The notes below the pieces were generated by a model. It had not been told where the DNA came from, made no database searches, and was given only the letters and a program-made list of their open reading frames with translations. A program made the translations under genes and the position numbers. A stretch of 15,397 nt of DNA from CAYNNP01 sp964398215 (GTDB lineage Bacteria > Planctomycetota > Planctomycetia > Pirellulales > Pirellulaceae): positions 1 through 15,397 of the forward strand of contig CAYNNP010000158.1 of assembly GCA_964398215.1 (NCBI GenBank), given 5' to 3'. This document shows, one piece after another, positions 1 to 7,564 of this stretch (position 1 is the stretch's first letter; the number at the start of each line of letters is the position of its first letter).

Positions 1-170
1 GGAAGATCGCGTTTACGCACGCAGTTGCATCGCCTTCGCTCGATTTAGTCCAAGCAAAATTGCTTTCAGTGATTCGGTCAGGCAGTCACCGATGGCCGCG
101 TATACTTTCGTCTCACAATCGATCCGCGCGTTGATTTCGCGCGATTTGGCAATTCGGTAAGCGCAACAGA

Positions 171-199
171 AAACCGAGTCTGAAATTCAGACTCGGTTT
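171..199 (-). terminator. Intrinsic terminator of the aldolase gene
   Basis: A perfect inverted repeat pairs AAACCGAGTCTGA (171-183) with TCAGACTCGGTTT (187-199) around a 3-base loop. It starts 29 bases past the aldolase stop codon. Read on the minus strand, the stem ends in TTTT followed by CTGTT, the usual shape of a rho-independent terminator. On the plus strand no T-run follows, so it most likely serves only the minus-strand gene. Confidence 0.8.
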
Positions 200-228
200 G
201 AGTTGGGACGTTTTTGTGGAGCGAGCGT

Positions 229-1251
229 TTAGGCGGTTACGCCGAGTGATGCTCGTAGCTTGGCTCCGTTTCCGGCTTGGCCGAATGATGTCATTCGGGC
301 GACACATACTTGTTGCATCGCTGCGCGTGCTGGCTTTAGGTAGGCACGTGGATCGAAGCCTGACTTGTCTTCCATCAACACCTTGCGAACTGCACCGGTC
401 ATCGCAAGTCGGCAATCGGTGTCGACGTTGATCTTGCGAACGCCATGCTTGATTCCTTTTTGAATCTCTTCGACTGGCACACCGTATGTCTGTTTGATTT
501 CGCCGCCGAATGCGTTGATGATGTCTTGCAGTTCTTGGGGGACACTGCTGCTGCCGTGCATCACCAAGTGAGTGTTGGGCAGTTTGGCGTGGATCGCTTC
601 GATGCGGTCCATCGCTAGAACGTCGCCGGTCGGTTTCTTAGTGAACTTGTAGGCACCGTGACTGGTTCCGATCGCAACGGCCAATGCGTCTACGCCTGTT
701 TCGGCAACGAAACGCTCGGCTTCTTCTGGGTCAGTCAAAAGTTGATCGTGCGAAAGTTCCCCAACGGCACCGTGTCCGTCTTCTTGCTCGCCACCGCCGG
801 ATTCCAGTGAACCAAGGCAACCCAATTCGCCTTCAACGCTAACGCCTTGCGAGTGGGCAGCTTTGACGACTTCTAGTGTGACTTTGACGTTGTAGTCGTA
901 GTCGGCTGGAGTCTTTCCGTCTGCCATCAGCGACCCGTCCATCATCACACTTGTGAAACCATTGTCGATCGCACTTTGACAAGTCTCTGGGCTGTTGCCG
1001 TGGTCTTGGTGCATGACGGTTGGGATGTGCGGGTACAACTCGGTGGCTGCCAGCATCAGGTGACGCAGGTAGACGTCTTGAGAGTACGATCTAGCGCCAC
1101 GAGAGGCTTGGATGATAACCGGCGAATCGGTTTCTTCCGCAGCTTCCATGATGGCCTGGATTTGTTCCATATTGTTGACGTTGAAGGCCGCCACGCCGTA
1201 ATCGTTTTCTGCAGCGTGATCGAGCACAACGCGTAGAGGAACGAGAGCCAT
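229..1251 (-). CDS. fba: Class II fructose-bisphosphate aldolase
   Basis: This cytoplasmic zinc enzyme cleaves fructose 1,6-bisphosphate to dihydroxyacetone phosphate and glyceraldehyde 3-phosphate in glycolysis, and runs in reverse in gluconeogenesis or the Calvin cycle. The 340 residues span the whole family fold and match the shorter CbbA-like class II group (about 345 aa). Visible landmarks are the AAFNVNN N-terminus, MHQDHG with catalytic Asp83 and zinc ligand His84, an EGELG segment near 140, GTSHGAYK with His198, VMHGSSS with His232, and the phosphate-binding INVDTDCRLAM segment near 274-284. The ATG start is preceded by AGGAAAG at good spacing. The gene stands alone on its strand, diverges from the cytochrome gene and ends before a strong terminator, so it is probably monocistronic. 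Nothing suggests damage or transfer. Whether it acts in a carbon-fixation pathway cannot be told from this window. Confidence 0.96.
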   Translation of the reverse strand: MALVPLRVVLDHAAENDYGVAAFNVNNMEQIQAIMEAAEETDSPVIIQASRGARSYSQDVYLRHLMLAATELYPHIPTVMHQDHGNSPETCQSAIDNGFTSVMMDGSLMADGKTPADYDYNVKVTLEVVKAAHSQGVSVEGELGCLGSLESGGGEQEDGHGAVGELSHDQLLTDPEEAERFVAETGVDALAVAIGTSHGAYKFTKKPTGDVLAMDRIEAIHAKLPNTHLVMHGSSSVPQELQDIINAFGGEIKQTYGVPVEEIQKGIKHGVRKINVDTDCRLAMTGAVRKVLMEDKSGFDPRAYLKPARAAMQQVCVARMTSFGQAGNGAKLRASLGVTA

Positions 1252-1638
1252 TTGACTTTCCTATCTTTCTGGGGTTGGGATGGGATACCGTGGAAGCGAA
1301 CAGAAACGCTTTCGAAACGATTTTTCACTGCAATTATCGCAATCTCAACGCCGAAATCGCAAGGGTGAAGAAGCTTATGGGGTCCGCCTATCGGCATGCG
1401 CCCGTTAACATACGCCCTACAGCCAGCTAAGGACGATTTGAGTGCCGCTGCGATTCGGTGAATTGGCGTCGCTGCTCGCGGTTAGTAACGAACCAAGGCT
1501 TTTCCTAACCCGTACACTGTAAAACCCTCTCTATCGCCCGATCGCTGACCGCACTTACTTTAGGTTTCGCCCTCCACCCCGGCCACGTCTCTTGCCCGAG
1601 AGGCCGACTTGCAGCTCCCCTTATCGGCCCCAATCTGA
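1252..1638. promoter_or_regulatory. Divergent intergenic region, aldolase/cytochrome
   Basis: This 387-base gap between two divergent start codons must hold the promoters of both genes. On the minus side an SD-like AGGAAAG lies just before the aldolase ATG. On the plus side the bases before the cytochrome ATG (around 1620-1638) are pyrimidine-rich and have no recognisable SD. I see no convincing -35/-10 pair, hairpin, operator palindrome or RNA gene. The small open frames here have no protein-like features. Confidence 0.45.
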
Positions 1639-4494
1639 ATGACTGCCTCCGAATCATCTTCCGAATCGCCTGCGAAGCCCACCGCTCCGCGAAAAAAGCC
1701 GATGATTCCAGTCACCAAGCGTCTGCGAATTGTTCTTTACCTCGTGCTGACTCTCTTTGGGGCGCTGTTTGCAAATGGGCTTTATCTCACCACCATCACG
1801 TGGCTTCAGTATTTCAAAGGCGAGAACTACGAGGACCATGTTTATCAATTGATGTTCCTGGGACACCTGGGGCTTGGCTTGCTGTTGATCTTGCCGGTCA
1901 TCGGATTCGGCACCCTGCACATGTTGCGGTCCAAGCATCGCCGAAACCGCCGCGCGATCAAGATCGGTTACGCATTGTTCATTGTTTCGATTGTCATTTT
2001 AGTGAGCGGGATTTTGCTGACACGCATTGGCTCGCTGAACATCGTCAATCAAGACATTCGCCGAGTCATCTATTGGGCTCATCTCTTGTCACCGTTGGTC
2101 GTGATTTGGTTGTACTGGCTTCATCGATTGGTTGGTCCAAGAATCAAATGGCATGTTGGTCGCAAAGTTGCCTTAGTGACGGGGGCTTTCGTGGTTGCGA
2201 TGGTCGCCTTTCAAGCCTATGACCCGCGGCAGAGCGAAGGCATTGCACCCGCCAACGGTGATCAGTATTTCAAGCCTTCTTTGGCCAAGACTGCGACGGG
2301 CAAGTTCATCAGCGAAAAGACGCTGATGAATGACAAGTATTGCCTGAGTTGCCACAGCGACATTCACAACGATTGGTTACACAGCGCCCACAAGCTCAGT
2401 AGTTTTAACAACCCGGCCTATCGAGCGAGTGTACGTGAGACGCGCGAGGTCGCAAAGAAACGCTCTGGCACGGTTCAAGCTTCACGTTGGTGCGCGGGCT
2501 GCCATGACCCTGTTCCGTTCTTTTCTGGCAAGTTCGATGACCCAGATTACGACGACGTTGATGACGTGACGGCTCATGCAGGCATCACTTGTACGGTATG
2601 TCATGCGATTCAATCGATCGACAGTCACGTTGGCAATGCGGACTACACGATCGACGAACCCAAGCATTATCCATTTGCCTACAGCGACAACGCCCTACTC
2701 AAGAATTTGAATGCGTTGATGGTCAAGGCAAAGCCTGCCTACCACAAGCAGGAGATGCTGAAACCGTTTCACAAGACTGCCGAGTTTTGCGGAACTTGCC
2801 ACAAGGTTTCGCTACCGGGTGAAGTAACGCAGTACAAAGAGTGGTTGCGCGGGCAAAATCACTACGATAGTTATTTGTTGAGTGGCGTTTCGGGGCACGG
2901 TGCACGTAGTTTCTATTATCCGCCAAAGGCTCAGACGAATTGCAACGAGTGCCACATGCCAGCGGTCGCCAGCAACGAGTTTGGGGCGCAAGAATCAGAG
3001 GAACTGGGAACATTGGCCGTCCACGATCATTCGTTTCCGAGCGCCAATTCAGCACTCAGTTACTGGATGGGTGACGAAAAGGGAGTCGAGGCGCACCGAG
3101 AATATTTGCAAGGTTCGCTGCGAGTAGATCTGTTCGGTTTGCGCGAAGGTGGTTCGTTTGATGGAAAGCTGGTGGCGCCGATCGGTACAAATACGGCGAC
3201 GGTTGCGGCAGGGAAAACATACTTGATCGAAGCTGTTCTAAGGACGATGCGACTGGGCCATCATTTCACTCAAGGCACCACCGATTCGAATCAAATTTGG
3301 GTCGAGCTTATCGCCAAGCAAGATGGAAAGGTTATCGGCAAGAGCGGCACACGCGACAACCGTGAACAAGTCGATTCATGGTCGCACTTCGTCAACACAT
3401 TCATGCTGGATCGCAACGGTAATCGAATCAATCGACGCAACGCTCAAGATATTTTCACTCCGTTGTACAGCCATCAGATTCCGCCGGGAGCCGGTCAAAC
3501 GATTCACTACAAATTGGATGTGCCCGCTGACAGTTCTGCGCCGATCGAGGTTACCGCTCGTTTGCTGTACCGTAAGTTTGATACGGAATACTTGGACTAT
3601 GTTCGCCGTGATCGCGATCTGAAACGTGACAAGCTTGATTTGGGGCAGCCGGGCGATCCAAACGATTTGCCGATCATTGAAATCGCTTCAGACAGTGTCG
3701 TATTGAAAGTCGCGGACGCTACCAACAACGATTTGACGTTGGAGACTGACCAGGATCGTGCCATTCCACTTTGGCAGCGCTGGAATGATTACGGAATTGG
3801 TTTGCTGTTGAAAGGCAAGGCAGAATTGCGACAAGCCAGCGAGGCGTTTGAGCAAGTAGAAAAACTCGGCCGCTTTGATGGGGCTTTGAATTTGGCGCGA
3901 GCGGAGTTTGCAGAGGGCGATTTAAGTGCAGCGACAAAATCACTTAACCGTGCAGCAACAATGACCCCGCCGCCGCCTACTTGGACTCACGGTTGGTTGA
4001 GTGGAGTTGTGAATCGCCAACAAGGCAACTTGAACGAAGCCGTTGAATCGCTGCGTGGGGTGTTGGAGACCAAAGTGCCATCCCGGAATTTTGATTTTTC
4101 ATTGGACTACATGGTCCGCACCGAGCTTGGCATCGCACTGATGGACCTTGCACAAGCCGCCGATGTGAGGGGTGATGACGACGGATTTACCAAGCGGTTG
4201 ACGGAGGCTCGTGACGAATTCCAAAACGTGTTGAAAATCGATTCGGAGAATGCAGCTGCCCATTGGAATTTGATCAAAGTCTACGGTTTGTTAGGCGACG
4301 AAAAATCGGAAGCCTATCATCGCGATCAGCATGCACTTTACAAGTTAGATGAAAACGCTGGCGAACAAGCGAAGCCAGTGGCCCGTGCTCAGTACCCAGC
4401 GGCAGACGAAGCGTCAGAGGCGCTTGTTATTTACGATCTCCAACGCTCCGATGAAAACAAAGACACGGCACAAGAGGGTCAAGCTAAGAATTAG
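1639..4494 (+). CDS. Membrane multiheme cytochrome (b-type core, c554-like, TPR)
   Basis: This 951-aa protein probably moves electrons from the membrane to the periplasm. Its N-terminus is basic and cytosolic. Five hydrophobic helices follow at about 29-50, 70-95, 106-131, 142-165 and 175-193. The loops at 97-108 and 162-175 are rich in Arg/Lys, which places the rest of the chain outside. Helices 2 and 4 each carry two histidines (76/94 and 148/162), one near each membrane face, as expected for two b-type hemes. Five CxxCH c-heme sites follow at 235-239, 285-289, 318-322, 384-388 and 435-439. The first has the CxxCH-W-S-H layout of the cytochrome c554 family. A beta-rich stretch covers about 500-700 and TPR-like helices about 725-900. 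There is no clear SD; ATG 1639 is kept because it precedes the basic leader. The CRTAC1-like gene follows on the same strand. Substrate and redox partner are unknown. Confidence 0.85.
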   Translation: MTASESSSESPAKPTAPRKKPMIPVTKRLRIVLYLVLTLFGALFANGLYLTTITWLQYFKGENYEDHVYQLMFLGHLGLGLLLILPVIGFGTLHMLRSKHRRNRRAIKIGYALFIVSIVILVSGILLTRIGSLNIVNQDIRRVIYWAHLLSPLVVIWLYWLHRLVGPRIKWHVGRKVALVTGAFVVAMVAFQAYDPRQSEGIAPANGDQYFKPSLAKTATGKFISEKTLMNDKYCLSCHSDIHNDWLHSAHKLSSFNNPAYRASVRETREVAKKRSGTVQASRWCAGCHDPVPFFSGKFDDPDYDDVDDVTAHAGITCTVCHAIQSIDSHVGNADYTIDEPKHYPFAYSDNALLKNLNALMVKAKPAYHKQEMLKPFHKTAEFCGTCHKVSLPGEVTQYKEWLRGQNHYDSYLLSGVSGHGARSFYYPPKAQTNCNECHMPAVASNEFGAQESEELGTLAVHDHSFPSANSALSYWMGDEKGVEAHREYLQGSLRVDLFGLREGGSFDGKLVAPIGTNTATVAAGKTYLIEAVLRTMRLGHHFTQGTTDSNQIWVELIAKQDGKVIGKSGTRDNREQVDSWSHFVNTFMLDRNGNRINRRNAQDIFTPLYSHQIPPGAGQTIHYKLDVPADSSAPIEVTARLLYRKFDTEYLDYVRRDRDLKRDKLDLGQPGDPNDLPIIEIASDSVVLKVADATNNDLTLETDQDRAIPLWQRWNDYGIGLLLKGKAELRQASEAFEQVEKLGRFDGALNLARAEFAEGDLSAATKSLNRAATMTPPPPTWTHGWLSGVVNRQQGNLNEAVESLRGVLETKVPSRNFDFSLDYMVRTELGIALMDLAQAADVRGDDDGFTKRLTEARDEFQNVLKIDSENAAAHWNLIKVYGLLGDEKSEAYHRDQHALYKLDENAGEQAKPVARAQYPAADEASEALVIYDLQRSDENKDTAQEGQAKN

Positions 4495-4666
4495 TGTCCT
4501 GGTGCTGGAAATTGTTTGCCGGCGTGGCTTTTGCAACGCGGCAGGATGAAATCCATCGACAATACTCAGTGCAAGCCCCATTAGGCCAAGTCCCTTCTGT
4601 GCATAGAATGAGTGCTTGGGGATGCAACGTAAAATCAATCACTCAAAAAGTGGCTCATTAACTTTC

Positions 4667-6526
4667 ATGGCAGACAGCAATACCGACTCACCGGAATCCA
4701 TTGACGACGATGTTCAAGATGACGCGGTCATTGGTCAAGCGTTTCGAGCTTCTCTGATCGGCTTGATGCTGCTGGGGCTGCCTGTGATTGGGTACTTGGT
4801 GTACTTGAACTTAAAAGCCAAGGACGATGAAAACACAGAAGTCGAAGATGTGATTCTACCTGGCGAGCGAAAGACCGACGACAGCGCAATACCGTCGCTG
4901 CCGATGATCGATGTCACGTCTGCCGCAGGCATCGATTTTTTGCATGAGACTGGGCGTTATGGTGACCATCTACTGCCCGAAACGATGGGCAGTGGGATTG
5001 CTGTTTTCGATTACAACAACGATGGCAACCAAGACATCTTTTTCGCGAACAGTTCCAAGTGGTCTTGGGCCGATGATGCTGACACACCATCACCAGGAAA
5101 GCTGTACGCGGGCAATGGTGAAATGGTTTTCACGGACGTGACTGCTCAAGCGGGATTGGATTTCACCCTTTACGGAATGGGCGCGGCGGTCGGCGACATC
5201 GACAACGATGGCGACACGGACCTTTTTCTATCCGCGGTTGGCGGAAATCGTTTGCTGCGAAACGACGCGGGCAAGTTCGTTGACATTACCGAAATGGCTG
5301 GAGTTGCTGGCGATGATTCCAGGTGGTCAACCAGTTGCTGCTTCTTTGACCAAAACAATGACGGCTTGTTGGATCTGTTCGTTTGCAGTTATGTCGATTG
5401 GAGCAAAGAAAAAGACTTGAGCCAGTCGTTTACATTGGATGGCGAAACCCGAAAGTATGGTCCGCCCAAAGCATTCGGTGGCTCGTTCAGTTATCTGTAT
5501 CAAAATTTGGGTGACGGGAAATTCAAGGACGTCTCGGAGTCGGCGGGAGTTCAGATTCGCAACGCACATACCGATGTGCCACTGGGCAAAGCGATGGGAG
5601 TTGTTCCGATCGACGTGAACGATGACGGGTGGATGGACATTGTTGTCGCCAACGATACCGTCCGGAACTTTTACTTTGTCAACAACAAAGACGGTACGTT
5701 CAAGGAATCCGGCGAACTGGTCGGCATCGCCTACGACCGCGATACTGGAAATGCTCGCGGCGCGATGGGGATCGACGCAGTGATCTATCGTGATGACGGC
5801 ACGGTCGCGATCGGCATCGGCAATTTTGCCAATGAAGCAAGCGCGCTGTATATGGCTCGGCCAGGTCGCGATCAATTCATTGACGCAGCGATGTTCACAG
5901 GTTTTGGCCCACCAACACGGCAGGGATTGACGTTTGGACTTTTCTTTTGCGATGCAGACTTGGACGGTCGCTGGGATGTCTTTGGAGCAAACGGGCACTT
6001 GGACGAACAGATTGAAAAGACACAGCGCACGCAGAAATACGCACAGTCGCCGCAGTTGTTTTGGAATGCGGGCCGTGATGCGAATTCAGAATTAGTCCAA
6101 GTCACCAAGGACTGTGTGGGCGAATCTTTCTGCGACCGGATCGTGGGACGTGGCGCTGCGTACGGAGATTTTGACAATGACGGGGACCAGGATATCGTGA
6201 TCGGCGTCAGTGGCGGCAAGGCGAAATTGTTCCGCAATGATCAGTCAGTTGGTAACAATTGGTTGCGCGTCAAACTCCAAGGCAGTGAGTCGAATCGAGA
6301 CGGAATTGGCGCTCGCGTTACTGTCAAAGCGGGCGACAGAACCTGGGTCCGCCGAATCATGCCAACCCGCAGTTACTTGAGCCAATGCGAGAAGGTTGCC
6401 ACCTTTGGCTTGGGGAAATCAGCGGAGGTAACGGAAGCATTCGTAACCTGGCCAGGTGGAAAGAAGCAGTCGTTCGACGTCGAACAATTGGGCCAGACGA
6501 TTTTGGTTACCGAATCAGTTGATTAA
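4667..6526 (+). CDS. CRTAC1-like FG-GAP/ASPIC-UnbV protein, membrane-anchored
   Basis: This 619-aa protein has one N-terminal membrane helix (about 28-48) and a large exported domain. The domain contains repeated calcium-binding FG-GAP/VCBS motifs of the form D-x-[DN]-x-DG at about 115-123 (DYNNDGNQD), 177-185, 228-236, 316-324, 429-437 and 501-509. These should fold as a beta-propeller. Residues about 530-605 form an ASPIC/UnbV domain, with NNWLRVKLQG, the GIGARV core, RSYLSQ and TWPGG all present. Such CRTAC1-type proteins are common in planctomycetes and have no settled function; binding or scaffolding at the cell surface is the usual guess. I chose ATG 4667. An upstream TTG at 4616 and ATG at 4622 are in frame but would only add a short polar leader, and no start has a strong SD. 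It lies 172 bases after the multiheme cytochrome on the same strand, so the two probably work together. Confidence 0.88.
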   Translation: MADSNTDSPESIDDDVQDDAVIGQAFRASLIGLMLLGLPVIGYLVYLNLKAKDDENTEVEDVILPGERKTDDSAIPSLPMIDVTSAAGIDFLHETGRYGDHLLPETMGSGIAVFDYNNDGNQDIFFANSSKWSWADDADTPSPGKLYAGNGEMVFTDVTAQAGLDFTLYGMGAAVGDIDNDGDTDLFLSAVGGNRLLRNDAGKFVDITEMAGVAGDDSRWSTSCCFFDQNNDGLLDLFVCSYVDWSKEKDLSQSFTLDGETRKYGPPKAFGGSFSYLYQNLGDGKFKDVSESAGVQIRNAHTDVPLGKAMGVVPIDVNDDGWMDIVVANDTVRNFYFVNNKDGTFKESGELVGIAYDRDTGNARGAMGIDAVIYRDDGTVAIGIGNFANEASALYMARPGRDQFIDAAMFTGFGPPTRQGLTFGLFFCDADLDGRWDVFGANGHLDEQIEKTQRTQKYAQSPQLFWNAGRDANSELVQVTKDCVGESFCDRIVGRGAAYGDFDNDGDQDIVIGVSGGKAKLFRNDQSVGNNWLRVKLQGSESNRDGIGARVTVKAGDRTWVRRIMPTRSYLSQCEKVATFGLGKSAEVTEAFVTWPGGKKQSFDVEQLGQTILVTESVD

Positions 6527-6586
6527 CGGGTCGGTTCTATCCTGCGAGTTTTGTGTTTTTTGTCTAAGAGCGGCAAGGTGTGATTT

Positions 6587-7240
6587 TTGAATTTTTACCC
6601 CAAGCCAACCAAGCTGGTCGATTGCCAACAGCATGGTGCCGATTCGGAATTACTGATCGTTGAAGGCGATTCTGCATCGCGTTCCGTTCAAAGAGTTCGG
6701 TCACCAGAGAATCAAGCCGTATTGCCGATGCAAGGCAAACCGCTGAATGCGTACAAAGCAAGCCGCACCAACGTTCTGAAGAATGAACTATTCCAGGTGC
6801 TGATTCGTTCGCTGAATACGGGGATTGATGACGAATTCGATCTTAGCGAACTCCGCTATCAACGAATCGTTCTCTTGTTTGACCCTGATGCAGATGGCAT
6901 TCATTGTGGCGCACTGATGCTAATGTTCTTCTACCGATGGATGCCTACGATTCTAGATGAGAGACGCTTGCACGTTATCCATCCGCCACTTTATGAATTC
7001 ACCGCTGAGCAGTCTGATGACAAGGTTCATGCCTACAATGAAAATCACTTTTCCAAAATTCGCGACCAGTTAGAAAAGCAAAACATCAAGTACAAATCGA
7101 AACGATTCCGTGGCTTAGCCAGTATCGGCGAACAGACTTTGCGGTCAACGTGCGTCGAACCGCAGACCCGGCGCAGTTATATCCTTCAACAGGACGACGC
7201 GATCGCCGCGATCAATACCTTTGGCGGCAAACCAAAATAA
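6587..7240 (+). CDS. Stand-alone TOPRIM protein, GyrB/ParE C-terminal half
   Basis: This 217-aa protein aligns by eye with only the C-terminal half of type IIA topoisomerase subunit B. It has the TOPRIM glutamate motif ELLIVEGDSA (Glu26), then QAVLPMQGKPLN, then the acidic motif DPDADG (Asp99, 101, 103), FFYRWMP and PPLYEF. Near 170-200 there is a shortened counterpart of the GyrB tail (KRFRGLASIGEQTL for the usual RYKGLGEMNPEQL). The GHKL ATPase and transducer domains (about 400 residues) are absent. The metal-binding acids are intact, but the GG after EGDSA, the R of HIR and the GEM triplet have changed. The start is TTG 6587: an in-frame TGA lies immediately before it, and AAGGTG (6575-6580) sits six bases upstream as an SD. 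It follows the CRTAC1-like gene by 60 bases and may share its transcript. It may be a functional nicking or DNA-binding TOPRIM protein or a preserved fragment. Confidence 0.8.
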   Translation: MNFYPKPTKLVDCQQHGADSELLIVEGDSASRSVQRVRSPENQAVLPMQGKPLNAYKASRTNVLKNELFQVLIRSLNTGIDDEFDLSELRYQRIVLLFDPDADGIHCGALMLMFFYRWMPTILDERRLHVIHPPLYEFTAEQSDDKVHAYNENHFSKIRDQLEKQNIKYKSKRFRGLASIGEQTLRSTCVEPQTRRSYILQQDDAIAAINTFGGKPK

Positions 7241-7564
7241 CTGCGCCCCAATCAACGCAATCGATTGAAACGCTTTCTAAAAACCGCTCGCTTCGCTGTA
7301 GCGCAAAAATGTTCAGGTGACGTTTTGTTGATCATGTTTTCATCTGTTTCACTAGGTGAACGTTGACGAAATCTAAGTCAAGTTTGTTATCCTGTGGATG
7401 GAACCAATTTTCCGCAACCGCTTTTTGTGTGCTTACATCGAAGTCAGACTTTGGTGGTTGAACATTGTTTGCGGATTTGTATTCATGCAGTGGCACGACT
7501 GCTATCTACCTTAATCTCCTAAGCTTGAATTTAAGCTCGCTCTGTAAATAGGAATCTTGACACC
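7241..7564 (+). promoter_or_regulatory. Intergenic leader of the CHAT gene
   Basis: This 324-base gap lies between the TOPRIM gene and the CHAT gene. It is AT-richer than its surroundings. It holds a candidate promoter (listed separately), a short palindrome just upstream of that promoter, a second small palindrome AAGTC-A-GACTT (7441-7451), and AGCTT/AAGCT facing repeats near 7521-7537. AGGAA at 7550-7554 lies ten bases before the CHAT ATG and can serve as its SD. I see no RNA gene, riboswitch fold or strong terminator for the upstream gene. Confidence 0.45.
7348..7393 (+). promoter_or_regulatory. Candidate promoter with adjacent palindrome
   Basis: TTGACG (7363-7368) resembles a sigma-70 -35 box. 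TATCCT (7388-7393), preceded by TG at 7385-7386, resembles an extended -10 box. The spacer is 19 bases, longer than ideal. The palindrome TTCAC-TAG-GTGAA (7348-7360) ends two bases before the -35 box, where an activator or repressor could bind. This is pattern matching only, since planctomycete promoters often depart from the consensus. Confidence 0.25.

Noticed and set aside
1..170. Possible partial gene at the left edge
   Set aside because: All frames close within about 160 bases or lack a start. One minus-strand stretch looks helical but has no start codon and begins inside the terminator.
113..415. 100-aa minus-strand open frame overlapping the aldolase end
   Set aside because: It runs through the terminator hairpin and the aldolase C-terminus in another frame, and its Arg/Ser-rich sequence has no domain character.
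4516..4543. TGCCGGCGT/ACGCGGCA hairpin after the multiheme cytochrome as a terminator
   Set aside because: The stem has a bulged base and no following T-run, so it is not convincing.
4616..4666. Upstream TTG/ATG starts for the CRTAC1-like gene
   Set aside because: They add 15-17 polar residues with no better SD. ATG 4667 gives the acidic leader followed by the membrane helix and is preferred, though not proven.
5327..5998. 223-aa minus-strand open frame inside the CRTAC1-like gene
   Set aside because: It is a long shadow frame opposite a gene with clear FG-GAP motifs. The sequence matches no family I recognise.
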